Shown: positions 46,222 through 55,526, numbered from the stretch's first letter. The stretch: DNA of 64,000 nucleotides from Streptomyces humicola (GCF_024436035.1 NZ_JANFNG010000004.1:62001-126000); one strand, 5' to 3'. Numbers and translations are program-made. Notes: generated by a model from the sequence alone, not told the origin.

Positions 46222-46815
46222 GTGGACGACCAGGACACCAAGGGCACGTTGCGAGCGGAACTCCTGCGGGTGAGGCGCGGGTTGCCGGCAGATGAGCGCT
46301 CGGCGGCGGCGCGGGCGCTGGCCCGGCACGCGCTCGAGCTGCCGGAGCTGGCCTCGGCCTCGGCGGTCGCCGCCTATGTGTCGGTCGGCGCGGAGCCCGG
46401 GACCCGGGATCTGCTCGACGTGCTGCACACACGCGGCACACGCGTCCTGCTGCCCGTCCTCCTGCCCGACAACGATCTGGACTGGGCGGTCTACGAAGGG
46501 CCGGACTCGCTCGCGCCCGCCGGGCGCGGTCTGCTGGAGCCGGACGGTCCGCGCCTCGGCCCCGAGGCGGTGGTGGCGGCGGACGTCGTCCTGCTCCCCG
46601 GCCTCGCGGTGGACGCGCGCGGGATGCGGCTGGGACGCGGCGGCGGCTCGTACGACCGTGTACTCGAACGCCTCGCGAAGGCCGGGGCGCGGCCGGCGCT
46701 CGTGGTGCTGCTCTACGCGAACGAGGTGGTCGCGCGGGTCCCGGTGGAGCCCCACGACCACCCCGTGCGTGCGGTGATCACCCCGGCGGGCGTGCGGCGG
46801 TTCGCCGCCCCGTGA
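46222..46815 (+). CDS. 5-formyltetrahydrofolate cyclo-ligase
   Basis: 197 residues. The ATP-dependent enzyme returns 5-formyl-THF to the folate pool as 5,10-methenyl-THF. Evidence: KGTLRAELLRVRRGLP at the N terminus and the family signature LPGLAVDARGMRLGRGGGSYDRVL in the C-terminal half (split by substrate residues). GTG 46222 follows GGAAGGGCAG; the GTG 39 bases earlier lies inside the tandem repeat and is less likely. The stop is 14 bases from the convergent acylase gene. Confidence 0.92.
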   Translation: MDDQDTKGTLRAELLRVRRGLPADERSAAARALARHALELPELASASAVAAYVSVGAEPGTRDLLDVLHTRGTRVLLPVLLPDNDLDWAVYEGPDSLAPAGRGLLEPDGPRLGPEAVVAADVVLLPGLAVDARGMRLGRGGGSYDRVLERLAKAGARPALVVLLYANEVVARVPVEPHDHPVRAVITPAGVRRFAAP

Positions 46816-46829
46816 CGTCCCGGTGACGA

Positions 46830-49550
46830 TCACGGCGTGAGCGTCAGCTTGTCCTTCGTCGCCCCGCTCACATCACCCCGGCTGTAGGCCCACGGCAGCA
46901 TCTGCCCGGCGGCCCACATGCTGGTCTGGTCCGAGTAGTGCGCGCTGTACGCGTGGCCGGACGCACCGGTGAGGTTGATCCACCGCGACTTGTCGAAGTC
47001 GGCGAGGTTGACCACCATCCGGAACGAAGGCACCCAGACGGTGTCGTATCCGGCGGCCGCGCTCCAGCCGGTGGCGTCGACCGCCGCCGCGCCGCCGCTC
47101 ATCTGGTACGGCCCGCGGTTGAGCAGCACCTTGGTGAGCGACGAGCCGGTGTCACCGAGGGCGGAGTTGCGCAGCTCCAGCTCGTGCAGCCGGCCCCAGG
47201 TCCAGGTGCTGATGTCCTTGCCGAGCTTGGCGGTGAGCTCGAAGCGGGCGTCGGTGAGCGCCTTGAGCAGCAGCTGGTCGCGGTCGGTGGGCTTGGAGGT
47301 GGGCAGCGTCGAGGTGTTCCACCAGGGGCTGTTGGCGTCGGGGAGGAGGTTGCGCACCACCTCGAACCAGCGGTCGCTGCCGTCGGGCTGGGCGTCGGTC
47401 GGGTTGGCCTCGCCGCACTCGGTGACGAGGTTCGACCCGCCGTTGAGGTTGTCGACCGGGCCGGTGGAATCCACCGGCTGGACGCGCAGGCACTGGCCGC
47501 GCGGCCGCAGCTCCTTGGGCAGCTTGTTGCCGAACGCGAGCTGCAGCAGGTTGCGCCAGACCGCGTTGAAGTACGCGGCGGACGCCGAGTCGTCGCTCTG
47601 TGTGAAGTCCCAGCCCTCCAGCAGCTGCTGAGCCTGGCGGACGTAGGGATCCGTGACGTTGATCTTGAGCAGATAGGGCACGAGCAGCTCGGCGATCTCA
47701 CTGCTGTTGTCCATCTGCATGGACTGCATGTCGTCCATGGAGATCTTGCCGCCGCCTGCGATCTTCGATTGGATGAGGTCGGTGATGCGCTGGCTGCGCG
47801 CGCCGTATCCCCAGTCGGAGCTCAGCTGGTACGGGTAGTTCTTGTCGGTGACGGCCTGGTTGGCGGTGACGATGTAGCCCTGCTTGGGGTTCTTCTCCCA
47901 CGGCAGGGCGGAGAACGGGATGTCGCCGGTCCAGCGGTACGCCGCGTCCCACCCGGGAGCGGGATACATCCCGTCGCCCTTGCGGACGGGGATCTGGCCG
48001 AGCGCCTGGTAGCCGATGTTGCCGCTGGTGTCGGCGTACACGAGGTTCTGCGCGGGGGCGGCGAAGTCGCGTGCGGCGTCTTGAAGTTGGGTGACGTCGG
48101 TGGCCCGGTCGATCCCGAGCACGGCGTCCATCGTCCTGCCGGGGGTGAGCGCGGTCCAGCGAAGGGCGACCGCGTAGCCGTTCCTCCGGTCAGGCGCCGG
48201 ATCGCTCACCGGCGCCTCCTGGCCGACCTTGGTGTACTGGTCGCTGACGTCGGAGACGAGCGGGCCGTTGTTCGTCGTCCGTACGGTGATCGTGCGGGAC
48301 CGGCCGCCCGCGACGTCGATGGTCTCCTGGCGGGTGGTGAGCGGAAGTTGCTTGCCGTCGTAGAGGTAGGTGCCGTCGGTGACCTTCTCCAGATACAGGT
48401 CGCTGGTGTCCGCGCCCATCTCGGTCATTCCCCAGGAGACGGACTGGTTGTGGCCGATGAGGACACCGGGCATGCCGGGGGCGGTGAAGCCGGTGACGTC
48501 GTACGGGCAGGAGGCGCTCACCGTGCGGCAGTGCAGCCCCATCTGATACCAGACGGAGGGCATCTGCGGGCCCAGGTGGGGATCGTTGGCCAGCAGCGGC
48601 TTCCCCGTGGTGGTGTACGAGCCCGAGACCACCCATGCGTTGGAGCCGACTCCGCTGCCGGCCGGACCGAGCGGGCCGGGCATGCCGCTGATGGTCTTGG
48701 CTACGGCGGCCAGCTGACTGCTCGCGTAGTTCAGGGCGGTCGACGGCTGCGTCGCGGTGGCCGAGGCGGAGGCGGACCCGGAGGGCGGGGTGTAGGTCTG
48801 TCCGTCCGCCGAGACCGTGCCGCCGGAGACGACCGGCTGGCTGCTTGAGTACGGGTAGGGCGGATAGAGCTGCGCGATCTGGTCCGGCGTGAGCCTGGCG
48901 GTCATCAGGGCGCGGTCCAGCTCGTCCTGCATGTTGCTGCGCTCGGTCCAGGCGAACGACTTCAGCCAGGAGAGCGAGTCCACCGGTGTCCACGGCTGGG
49001 GGGTGTAGTCGTTGTCCAGGCCGAGCGAGGTGTACTCGACGGAGAGCGCGGCCCCGTGGTGGGTCTGCAGATAGGCGTTCACACCGTCGGAGTACGCCTG
49101 CAGGACCGCCTTGGTCGACTCCGACAGCTTGCTGTCCCACTCCTGCTGGGCGACGCGGCGCAGCCCGAGGGTGCGCAGGAACGCGTCGTTCTCCACCTGC
49201 CCCGACCCGAACATCTCGGAGAGCGTGCCGGCCGTGAAGTGGCGGCTGATGTCCATCTGGTAGAAGCGGTCCTGCGCCTGGACATAGCCCTGGGCGCGGA
49301 AGAGGTCCGCCGTGTTGTCGGCGTAGATCTGCGGGATGCCCTGGTTGTCGCGGTCGACCTCGGCCTGGCCGCCGAGGCCGGGCAGCTTCAGCGTGCCGGT
49401 GGTCTGCGGGAAGGAACCGCGGACCGTACTTACGCCCCAGTACGACCCGTAGCCGATGCTCGCCACGAGCAGGAACACGACCGTGATCACGACGAGGCGC
49501 GTACGACGGCCCTTCTTCTTCGCCGGCGTGGCGGGGGTACTGGCGGGCAT
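46830..49550 (-). CDS. penicillin acylase family protein
   Basis: 906-residue Ntn hydrolase, membrane-anchored or secreted through a hydrophobic segment (about 19-37). The alpha-subunit part starts with VDRDNQGIPQIYADNTADLFRAQGYVQAQDRFYQMD. The probable autoprocessing site and nucleophile is Gly302|Ser303 in GVGSNAWVVSG, followed by LLANDPHLG and MGLHC. The linker before it (about 240-275) is Ser/Thr/Ala-rich. Such enzymes cleave N-acyl groups from beta-lactams, acyl-homoserine lactones or lipopeptides; the substrate here is unknown. Confidence 0.92.
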   Translation of the reverse strand: MPASTPATPAKKKGRRTRLVVITVVFLLVASIGYGSYWGVSTVRGSFPQTTGTLKLPGLGGQAEVDRDNQGIPQIYADNTADLFRAQGYVQAQDRFYQMDISRHFTAGTLSEMFGSGQVENDAFLRTLGLRRVAQQEWDSKLSESTKAVLQAYSDGVNAYLQTHHGAALSVEYTSLGLDNDYTPQPWTPVDSLSWLKSFAWTERSNMQDELDRALMTARLTPDQIAQLYPPYPYSSSQPVVSGGTVSADGQTYTPPSGSASASATATQPSTALNYASSQLAAVAKTISGMPGPLGPAGSGVGSNAWVVSGSYTTTGKPLLANDPHLGPQMPSVWYQMGLHCRTVSASCPYDVTGFTAPGMPGVLIGHNQSVSWGMTEMGADTSDLYLEKVTDGTYLYDGKQLPLTTRQETIDVAGGRSRTITVRTTNNGPLVSDVSDQYTKVGQEAPVSDPAPDRRNGYAVALRWTALTPGRTMDAVLGIDRATDVTQLQDAARDFAAPAQNLVYADTSGNIGYQALGQIPVRKGDGMYPAPGWDAAYRWTGDIPFSALPWEKNPKQGYIVTANQAVTDKNYPYQLSSDWGYGARSQRITDLIQSKIAGGGKISMDDMQSMQMDNSSEIAELLVPYLLKINVTDPYVRQAQQLLEGWDFTQSDDSASAAYFNAVWRNLLQLAFGNKLPKELRPRGQCLRVQPVDSTGPVDNLNGGSNLVTECGEANPTDAQPDGSDRWFEVVRNLLPDANSPWWNTSTLPTSKPTDRDQLLLKALTDARFELTAKLGKDISTWTWGRLHELELRNSALGDTGSSLTKVLLNRGPYQMSGGAAAVDATGWSAAAGYDTVWVPSFRMVVNLADFDKSRWINLTGASGHAYSAHYSDQTSMWAAGQMLPWAYSRGDVSGATKDKLTLTP

Positions 49551-49681
49551 CGCTGTCCTTCGCGGGGCAGGGTGGACCGGAGTGCTGGCAGCAACCTTAT
49601 GGGGCTTCCCCTTGCGCTCCGCACCCGGTCCCCCGGAATGCCAAGTACCGGTAAAATGTTAGGCAAGGCAACCAACTCGCG

Positions 49682-51307
49682 GTGACCCGACGACGGAGTC
49701 GGCCGAAGCAACTGCACCGCCTGGTCACGCTGTTCGCGCCGTACGTCAGTTCAGATCAGTTCACATGTGGGCCGTCCACCGGCCCAGCTACGGAAGGTCC
49801 GGCCCTGTCTGTCGCACACCTGAACGAAGTCCTGCTCGTCTCGGCCCTCGTGCTGCTCGTCGCCGTGGCGGCAGTACGCATGTCGTCACGCAGCGGGCTT
49901 CCCAGCCTGCTGCTCTATCTGGGCATAGGCGTCGCGATCGGACAGGACGGCATAGGCGTCCACTTCAACGACGCGCAGTTGACGCAGGTGTTGGGGTACG
50001 CGGCGCTGGTGGTGATCCTCGCCGAGGGCGGCATCGGCACCAAGTGGAACCAGGTCAAGCCGGCCGTGCCGGCGGCGGCCGTGCTGGCGACCGCGGGGGT
50101 CGCCCTCAGCGTCGGCATCACCGCCGCCGCGGCACACTATCTCGTCGGCCTGGAGTGGCGGCAGGCTCTGATCATCGGCGCCGTCGTCTCCTCGACCGAC
50201 GCCGCAGCCGTCTTCTCCGTACTGCGGAAGGTTCCGCTGCCCGCCCGGCTCACGGGGGTGCTGGAGGCGGAGTCGGGTTTCAACGACGCGCCCGTCGTCA
50301 TCCTCGTCGTCGCCTTCAGCGCCGCCGGGCCCGTGGAGCACTGGTACGTCCTGATCGGGAAGATCATCCTGGAGCTGGCGATCGGCGCGGCGGTCGGGAT
50401 CGCGGTCGGCAAACTCGGTGCCCTCGCGCTCAAGCAGGTGGCGCTGCCCGCCTCGGGCCTGTACCCGATAGCGGTGATGGCGCTCGCCGTGCTGGCGTAC
50501 GCCGGCGGGGCGATCGCCCACGGCAGCGGCTTCCTCGCCGTCTACCTCGCGGCGGTGGTCCTGGGGAACGCGGCGCTGCCGCACCGGCCGGCCACCCGAG
50601 GCTTCGCGGAAGGGCTGGCATGGCTGGCGCAGATCGGCATGTTCGTCCTGCTCGGGCTGCTGGTGAACCCGCGTGAGCTGGGGGACGACCTCATACCCGC
50701 GCTGATCATCGGGGCGGCGCTGACGGTGGTGGCCAGGCCAATGTCGGTGGTGGCGACGATGACGCCGTTCCGCACGCCATGGCGGGAGCAGGTCCTGCTG
50801 TCCTGGGCGGGGCTGCGCGGTGCGGTGCCCATCGTGCTGGCGACGATTCCGATGGTCGCCCAAGTCACCGAGAGCCGCCGGGTGTTCAACATCGTCTTCG
50901 TGCTGGTGATCGTCTTCACCCTGCTCCAGGGGCCCACACTGCCGTGGCTGGCCAGGCGGCTCTCCCTCGGCGACCCGGAGGGCGCGGCAGACCTGGGGAT
51001 CGAATCGGCGCCGCTGGAAAGGCTGAGCGGGCATCTGCTGTCGGTGTCGATACCTCCGCGGTCGCGGATGCACGGCGTCGAGATCGGCGAGCTGCGGCTG
51101 CCGAAGGGCGCTGCGGTCACCCTGGTCGTACGGGAAGGGAAGAGCTTCGTGCCCGGTCCGGCAACGGTGCTGATGCGCGGCGACGAGTTGCTGGTGGTGG
51201 CGACGGATCCGGTGCGGGATGCGACCGAGCGGCGGCTGCGGGCGGTGGGCAGCGGCGGCAAGCTCGCCGGCTGGCTGGGCGAGCACGACGACCATACGCA
51301 CCGATAA
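49682..51307 (+). CDS. potassium/proton antiporter (CPA1, NhaP2-like) with TrkA-C domain
   Basis: 541 residues from GTG 49682: about 12 membrane helices (GLPSLLLYLGIGVAIGQDG, SSTDAAAVFSVLRKVPLP, ESGFNDAPVVILV with the Asp of the ion site), then a cytoplasmic TrkA-C-like domain (about 445-530, MHGVEIGELRLPKGAAVTLVV). It exports K+ in exchange for H+. The first 41 residues are unlike the family. A CTG at 49805, preceded by GGAAGG, would give the usual N terminus (SVAHLNEVLLVSALVLL) and is the more likely true start. Confidence 0.9.
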   Translation: MTRRRSRPKQLHRLVTLFAPYVSSDQFTCGPSTGPATEGPALSVAHLNEVLLVSALVLLVAVAAVRMSSRSGLPSLLLYLGIGVAIGQDGIGVHFNDAQLTQVLGYAALVVILAEGGIGTKWNQVKPAVPAAAVLATAGVALSVGITAAAAHYLVGLEWRQALIIGAVVSSTDAAAVFSVLRKVPLPARLTGVLEAESGFNDAPVVILVVAFSAAGPVEHWYVLIGKIILELAIGAAVGIAVGKLGALALKQVALPASGLYPIAVMALAVLAYAGGAIAHGSGFLAVYLAAVVLGNAALPHRPATRGFAEGLAWLAQIGMFVLLGLLVNPRELGDDLIPALIIGAALTVVARPMSVVATMTPFRTPWREQVLLSWAGLRGAVPIVLATIPMVAQVTESRRVFNIVFVLVIVFTLLQGPTLPWLARRLSLGDPEGAADLGIESAPLERLSGHLLSVSIPPRSRMHGVEIGELRLPKGAAVTLVVREGKSFVPGPATVLMRGDELLVVATDPVRDATERRLRAVGSGGKLAGWLGEHDDHTHR

Positions 51308-51637
51308 CACCCGAAAACACCCGAATGGCAAGGCAGCCGACCGGGCCCGGTCCGTCCGGCCCTTACCTGTGTACCGGTCCGTACCTGTGTACTGGCCGTG
51401 TACTGGTTCGTACCTGTGTAAAAGCTGGAAGCACGTACCGGTAACATATGGGGCGTTGTACACCCCCAACTCTGCCTGATGCAGAGCTGGCGCGACCGCA
51501 CGGCGGCCGCGGTCCCCCTGCCACCCCTTGGTGCGGACCTCGGTATCTACCGCGGTTCGGCGCGAGAGGACAGCTCTCGGCGCGTCACACCGGGCACGGG
51601 TCGATGGCGCGCTACCAGGCGGCAGAAAGGCCCGGCC
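51308..51637 (+). promoter_or_regulatory. intergenic region with repeated TACCTGTGTA motif
   Basis: 330 bases before the MFS gene. Three copies of TACCTGTGTA lie at 51364, 51382 and 51411, with a partial copy (GTGTACTGG) at 51398, in an 18/17/12-base series. GTAC half-sites flank the motif, so it may be an operator array for the MFS gene. I see no gene in the region. Confidence 0.5.
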
Positions 51638-52930
51638 GTGGGATCCACGGTCACGAGCACCACCACGCACACGCAATCCGTCGGCTACCGGCAGCTGCTG
51701 CGCACGCCCGGCGCATGGACGTTCCTGCTTCCCGGTTTCGCGGCGCGCCAGCCGTTCGCCATGCTCACGATCGGCATCGTGCTGCTCGTCGAGCACACCA
51801 CGGGCTCGTACGGCACCGCGGGCGCCGTCGCCGCCGTCACCGGGGTCTCGGTGGCGCTGTTCGGCCCGCAGAGCGGCAAGCTGGCGGACCGTTTCGGACA
51901 GGGCGCCGTCCTGGTACCCGGCGTCCTGGTGCACGCCGCTTCCGGCGCACTGCTGACCGCCCTCGCGCTGGCTCACGCCCCGCTGTGGGCGCTCTTCGCC
52001 GCCGCGGTGCCCGTCGGCGCGTCGCTGCCGCAGGTCGGCCCGATGGTGCGGGCCCGCTGGGCGGCCCGCCTCGAGAAGTCGCCGCTGATGGCGACCGCCG
52101 CGGCGTTCGAATCCGTGACGGACGAGCTCACCTTCGTCATCGGCCCGGTGCTCGCCACCGCGCTGTGCACCTCCGTCCACCCGTCCGCCGGGCTGCTCGC
52201 CGAGTCCGCGCTGACGCTGCTGGGCGGCCTGTTCTTCGCGGCGCAGCGCAGCACCGCGCCGGTGCCGAGCCGCCACGCGGCGGCCGCACACCGCGAGCCG
52301 CACGCCTCGGCCCTGACCGTCCCGGGCGTGCGCGTGCTGGCGGCTGCCTTCCTCGGCATCGGCTCGGTCTTCGGCGGCATGCAGGTCTCGCTGACCGCCT
52401 TCACCAACGCGATCGGCCAGCCCGGCATCAACGGGGCGCTGTACGGGGTGTTCGCGGCCGGAAACATGCTCGCGGGCGTGGTCTGCGGCGCGATCGCCTG
52501 GCGAGCGGCGCCACGGCGGCGGCTGCTCGTGGCGTATCCGCTGCTCACGATGGCCTGCTCCACGCTGTGGGCGGTGCACGACGTGCCGCTGCTCGGCGCG
52601 CTCGGGCTGGTGGTGGGGCTGTGCATCGCACCCTGCCTGATCACTGGCTACACGCTGGTCGAAACGCTCGTCCCGGCCTCGGCGCGCACCGAGGCGTTCA
52701 CATGGATGACCGGCGCGGTGGCGCTGGGCCAGGCGGGCGCGGCGACGGTGTCGGGGCAGCTGGCCGACGCCGTCGGCCCGAGCGCCGGCTTCCTGGTGCC
52801 GCTGGCGGGGACGTCCCTGGCACTGGTGGCCATGGTGGCGCTGCGCGGGTATCTGGCGCCACGGCGGGCGAGCGTGGTCGCGGTACGTGGTGATGCCCAC
52901 CCTGACCGGATGCTGGTCTCAGTGGACTGA
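51638..52930 (+). CDS. MFS transporter
   Basis: 430 residues with 12 predicted helices and a typical A-motif-like loop after helix 2 (GPQSGKLADRFGQGAVL). Helix 1 begins near residue 25 (AWTFLLPGFAARQPFAMLTIGIVLLVEH split over one helix). It resembles uncharacterised Streptomyces sugar/drug MFS carriers; substrate and direction are unknown. GTG 51638 has AGAAAGG upstream; the open frame from 51479 would add 53 non-membrane residues lacking family similarity. Confidence 0.85.
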   Translation: MGSTVTSTTTHTQSVGYRQLLRTPGAWTFLLPGFAARQPFAMLTIGIVLLVEHTTGSYGTAGAVAAVTGVSVALFGPQSGKLADRFGQGAVLVPGVLVHAASGALLTALALAHAPLWALFAAAVPVGASLPQVGPMVRARWAARLEKSPLMATAAAFESVTDELTFVIGPVLATALCTSVHPSAGLLAESALTLLGGLFFAAQRSTAPVPSRHAAAAHREPHASALTVPGVRVLAAAFLGIGSVFGGMQVSLTAFTNAIGQPGINGALYGVFAAGNMLAGVVCGAIAWRAAPRRRLLVAYPLLTMACSTLWAVHDVPLLGALGLVVGLCIAPCLITGYTLVETLVPASARTEAFTWMTGAVALGQAGAATVSGQLADAVGPSAGFLVPLAGTSLALVAMVALRGYLAPRRASVVAVRGDAHPDRMLVSVD

Positions 52931-52996
52931 AGCGGCGGAATGCTGCACTATTGAGCGTCGTTAGCACTCATTGAGTGAGAGTGCCAGGAGGAGCAA

Positions 52997-53350
52997 GTGC
53001 CGACCTACCAGTACCAGTGCACCGAGTGCGGCGAGGGCCTCGAAGCGGTGCAGAAGTTCACCGACGAGGCGCTCACCGTGTGCCCGAGCTGCAACGGCCG
53101 CCTGCGCAAGGTCTTCTCTGCGGTCGGCGTCGTCTTCAAGGGCTCCGGCTTCTACCGGACCGACAGCCGCAACGGGTCGTCGGGCAGCAGCACGGCGGCG
53201 AAGAGCAGCAGCAACGGCGGCGATAGCGGCGGCAGCGGTTCGGAGAGCAAGGCGTCGGGCAACGGATCGAGCTCCACCTCGACCGCCGGATCCGGTGCGG
53301 GCTCCTCCTCGACCAGCGGCTCCTCCACCGCCAGCACGCCCGCTGCCTGA
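52997..53350 (+). CDS. FmdB family zinc-ribbon protein
   Basis: 117 residues. The N-terminal 45 residues are a classic FmdB ribbon with cysteines at 8, 11, 29 and 32 (PTYQYQCTECG, CPSC) and the GSGFYRTD end. The last 55 residues are a Ser/Gly/Thr/Ala-rich, disordered tail. GTG 52997 is preceded by AGGAGGAG. FmdB proteins are thought to be regulatory; no target is known here. MTA phosphorylase follows 32 bases later. Confidence 0.9.
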   Translation: MPTYQYQCTECGEGLEAVQKFTDEALTVCPSCNGRLRKVFSAVGVVFKGSGFYRTDSRNGSSGSSTAAKSSSNGGDSGGSGSESKASGNGSSSTSTAGSGAGSSSTSGSSTASTPAA

Positions 53351-53382
53351 ACCGGCGCGGCGTACGTCGGTAGGGTGGCCGC

Positions 53383-54231
53383 ATGGTTCACAGCGGCGGC
53401 CACCAGGCCGACATAGGGGTCATCGGCGGGTCCGGTTTGTATTCGTTTCTCGACGACGTGACGGAAATCACAGTCGAGACGCCCTACGGACCGCCGAGCG
53501 ACTCTCTGTTCATCGGCGAGGTGGCCGGGCGTCGCGTCGCCTTCCTCCCGCGGCACGGCCGCAAACACCACCTGCCGCCGCATCGCATCAACTACCGCGC
53601 CAATCTGTGGGCGCTGCGCTCCGTCGGCGTCCGGCAGGTCCTCGGCCCCTGCGCGGTGGGCGGGCTGCGGCCCGAGTACGGGCCTGGCACGCTGCTCATC
53701 CCCGATCAGATCGTCGACCGTACGAAGGCGCGTGAGCAGACGTACTACGACGGCGAGGCGCGGGCGGACGGCCAGGTGCCGAACGTCGTGCACGTCGCGT
53801 TCGCCGACCCGTACTGCTCGGTCGGTCGGCGCGTGGCCGTGGAGACGGCACGGGCGAGCGGTTGGGAGCCGGTGGACCACGGGACGCTCGTGGTCATCGA
53901 AGGTCCGCGTTTCTCGACCCGCGCGGAGTCCCGCTGGCACGAGGCGCAGGGCTGGTCGGTCGTCGGTATGACGGGGCATCCGGAGGCGGTGCTCGCCCGT
54001 GAGCTGGAGCTCTGCTACACGTCGCTGACCCTGGTCACCGATCTCGACGCGGGCGTGGTCGCAGGTGAGGGCGTCTCGCACGAGGAGGTACTGACGGTCT
54101 TCGCGGCCAACGTCGACCGGCTGCGGACGGTGCTCTTCGACGTCGTCGGGCGGCTGCCCGAGACGGACGAGCGCGACTGCCTGTGCACGCGTGCGCTCGG
54201 CGGTCTGGACACCGGGCTCGACCTGGGGTGA
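53383..54231 (+). CDS. S-methyl-5'-thioadenosine phosphorylase
   Basis: 282-residue PNP-family enzyme. GVIGGSGLY binds phosphate near the N terminus; RHGRKHHLPPHRINYRANLWAL, CAVGGLRPEYGPG and EGPRFSTRAESRWH follow. The base-binding end carries VTDLDAG, with the Asp-x-Asp of adenine-preferring MTAPs rather than the Asn of guanine/inosine enzymes. It salvages the thioether product of polyamine synthesis. The downstream small gene is separated by 146 bases. Confidence 0.92.
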   Translation: MVHSGGHQADIGVIGGSGLYSFLDDVTEITVETPYGPPSDSLFIGEVAGRRVAFLPRHGRKHHLPPHRINYRANLWALRSVGVRQVLGPCAVGGLRPEYGPGTLLIPDQIVDRTKAREQTYYDGEARADGQVPNVVHVAFADPYCSVGRRVAVETARASGWEPVDHGTLVVIEGPRFSTRAESRWHEAQGWSVVGMTGHPEAVLARELELCYTSLTLVTDLDAGVVAGEGVSHEEVLTVFAANVDRLRTVLFDVVGRLPETDERDCLCTRALGGLDTGLDLG

Positions 54232-54377
54232 GGCGCCTGCGGCGGGCGCGGGGTCACCCGCTGGGGTGACGTGGTTTTCCACAACGCGTGCGTTGTCCAC
54301 AGGCTCACGCGCGGTGGCGCGGGACGCGGGATGGTGGAGCGGTCAGTCCCCGGACCGAACCCGGAGTGGAGATCGTC

Positions 54378-54593
54378 ATGTCCCAGCAGGCCAGCCCCGC
54401 GCAGCCGGCACCGCTCGCACCGCCCGCCGCCGGCTGCGGAGTCCCGCTCTTCCCGCCGATCCGGGCAGACGGCACAGGCGGCCGTCTCCGTCGGATGCTG
54501 CGGCGCAGGCGACGATGGTTGACGGCCGGCTTGGCGGGTACGGCCGCTGCGCTGGCCACAGCCGTTCCGCATCTCGTATCCATGCGCACCTGA
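54378..54593 (+). CDS. short protein, possibly a truncated SAF/CpaB-like membrane protein
   Basis: 71 residues: a Pro/Ala-rich start, a cluster of arginines (RLRRMLRRRRRW) and one short hydrophobic helix (TAGLAGTAAALATAVP), ending nine residues later. This matches the first part of the RcpC/CpaB-like proteins that, as I recall, lie beside mscL in Streptomyces, but the following SAF region is missing. ATG 54378 has GGAGTGGAG upstream. It could be a relic or a short membrane peptide. Confidence 0.45.
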   Translation: MSQQASPAQPAPLAPPAAGCGVPLFPPIRADGTGGRLRRMLRRRRRWLTAGLAGTAAALATAVPHLVSMRT

Positions 54594-54691
54594 CCGTTCT
54601 GCGGCACGCACGCCACGCCCAGCGATCGACTGGAAGCCCTGCCCCGCTGTGCCGTAGGTTGCGAAGCCGTGCGGAACGAGAGGAACCACCG

Positions 54692-55216
54692 GTGAGCGAT
54701 GCGGTAAGTGAGAAGAAGCCGGAGAACGGGAGCCTGTTGAGCGGCTTCAGGCAGTTCCTGATGCGTGGCAACGTCGTCGACCTGGCCGTTGCGGTCGTCG
54801 TCGGTGCGGCGTTCACCAGCATCGTGAACTCCGTGGTCAACGGCGTGATCAGTCCGGTGGTCGGTGCGTTCGGCACCCAGAACCTGGTCAACTACACGTC
54901 CTGCCTCAAGGGCCCCTGCACGATCTCCGGCGGCAAGGTCACCCACGGCGTGTACATCTTGTGGGGGTCGGTGCTGAGCTCCGCGCTCAACTTCCTGATC
55001 ACCGCGGCCGTCGTCTACTTCCTCATGGTCGCGCCGATGGCCCGCTTCCTGGCGCGGCGCGCCGCAAAGCAGAATCAGGAGGCCGGGCAGCAGGCCGCGG
55101 CCGAGGCGGAGGCCGAGGAGATCGCGCTGCTCCGCGAGATCCGCGACGCACTGGTCCACCAGCGCGGCCCCGGCACCACCCTGGTCGACCAGCGCGGCCC
55201 CAGCGACGGGCACTGA
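54692..55216 (+). CDS. mscL: large-conductance mechanosensitive channel
   Basis: 174 residues. The first helix FLMRGNVVDLAVAVVVGAAFTSIVNSVV and FLITAAVVYFLMVAPM as the second helix define MscL (both written here in parts longer than the motif core NVVDLAVAV). The periplasmic loop has a Cys pair (SCLKGPC), and the C-terminal helix is Ala/Glu-rich with a short repeat (QRGPGTTLVDQRGP). It releases solutes under hypo-osmotic stress. GTG 54692 follows GAGAGGA. Confidence 0.94.
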   Translation: MSDAVSEKKPENGSLLSGFRQFLMRGNVVDLAVAVVVGAAFTSIVNSVVNGVISPVVGAFGTQNLVNYTSCLKGPCTISGGKVTHGVYILWGSVLSSALNFLITAAVVYFLMVAPMARFLARRAAKQNQEAGQQAAAEAEAEEIALLREIRDALVHQRGPGTTLVDQRGPSDGH

Positions 55217-55526
55217 GCCCTGCCCGGATCTGCCCGTTGACGAGCCACGGCGGGCCTGCTGTCGGGAGGCCCGCCCTCTGCTCGTTCAGGGCCGGTGTCA
55301 GAGCTGGTGCCCGCCTTGCGGCGCACCACGACGTAGCCGGCGCCGCCGAGGACGGCTGCCGCTGCGGCGCTGCCTGCGGCGATCGGCACCTCTGTAGCAG
55401 GTGACTGGTCCGTCTGTGGAAGCCGGTGATGTGCGGCGAGATCCACGAAGCTACGGAGACACCAAGGAACCGGGCGGCGCCGGATGGCCATAAGCCGGAT
55501 CGTTCTTTCAGCCGGGACTGTGCGGC
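55217..55526. other. non-coding or decayed segment
   Basis: 310 bases with no solid gene. The minus strand at about 55290-55405 encodes PATEVPIAAGSAAAAAVLG and GYVVVRRK, which looks like the sorting-signal/transmembrane end of a surface protein. It has neither an upstream gene body nor a clear start, and it runs into the mscL 3' end. It may be a relic; this is weak evidence. Confidence 0.25.

Noticed and set aside
49886-52900. A 1004-codon open frame on the minus strand
   Set aside because: It lies opposite the antiporter and MFS genes, which have clear family motifs. Its product is mostly Arg/Gln/His/Asp low-complexity sequence typical of antisense frames in high-GC DNA.
53140-53350. CRISPR-like repetition in the Ser/Gly-rich end of the FmdB gene
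   Set aside because: The repeats are irregular Ser/Gly codons, not evenly spaced repeats with unique spacers.
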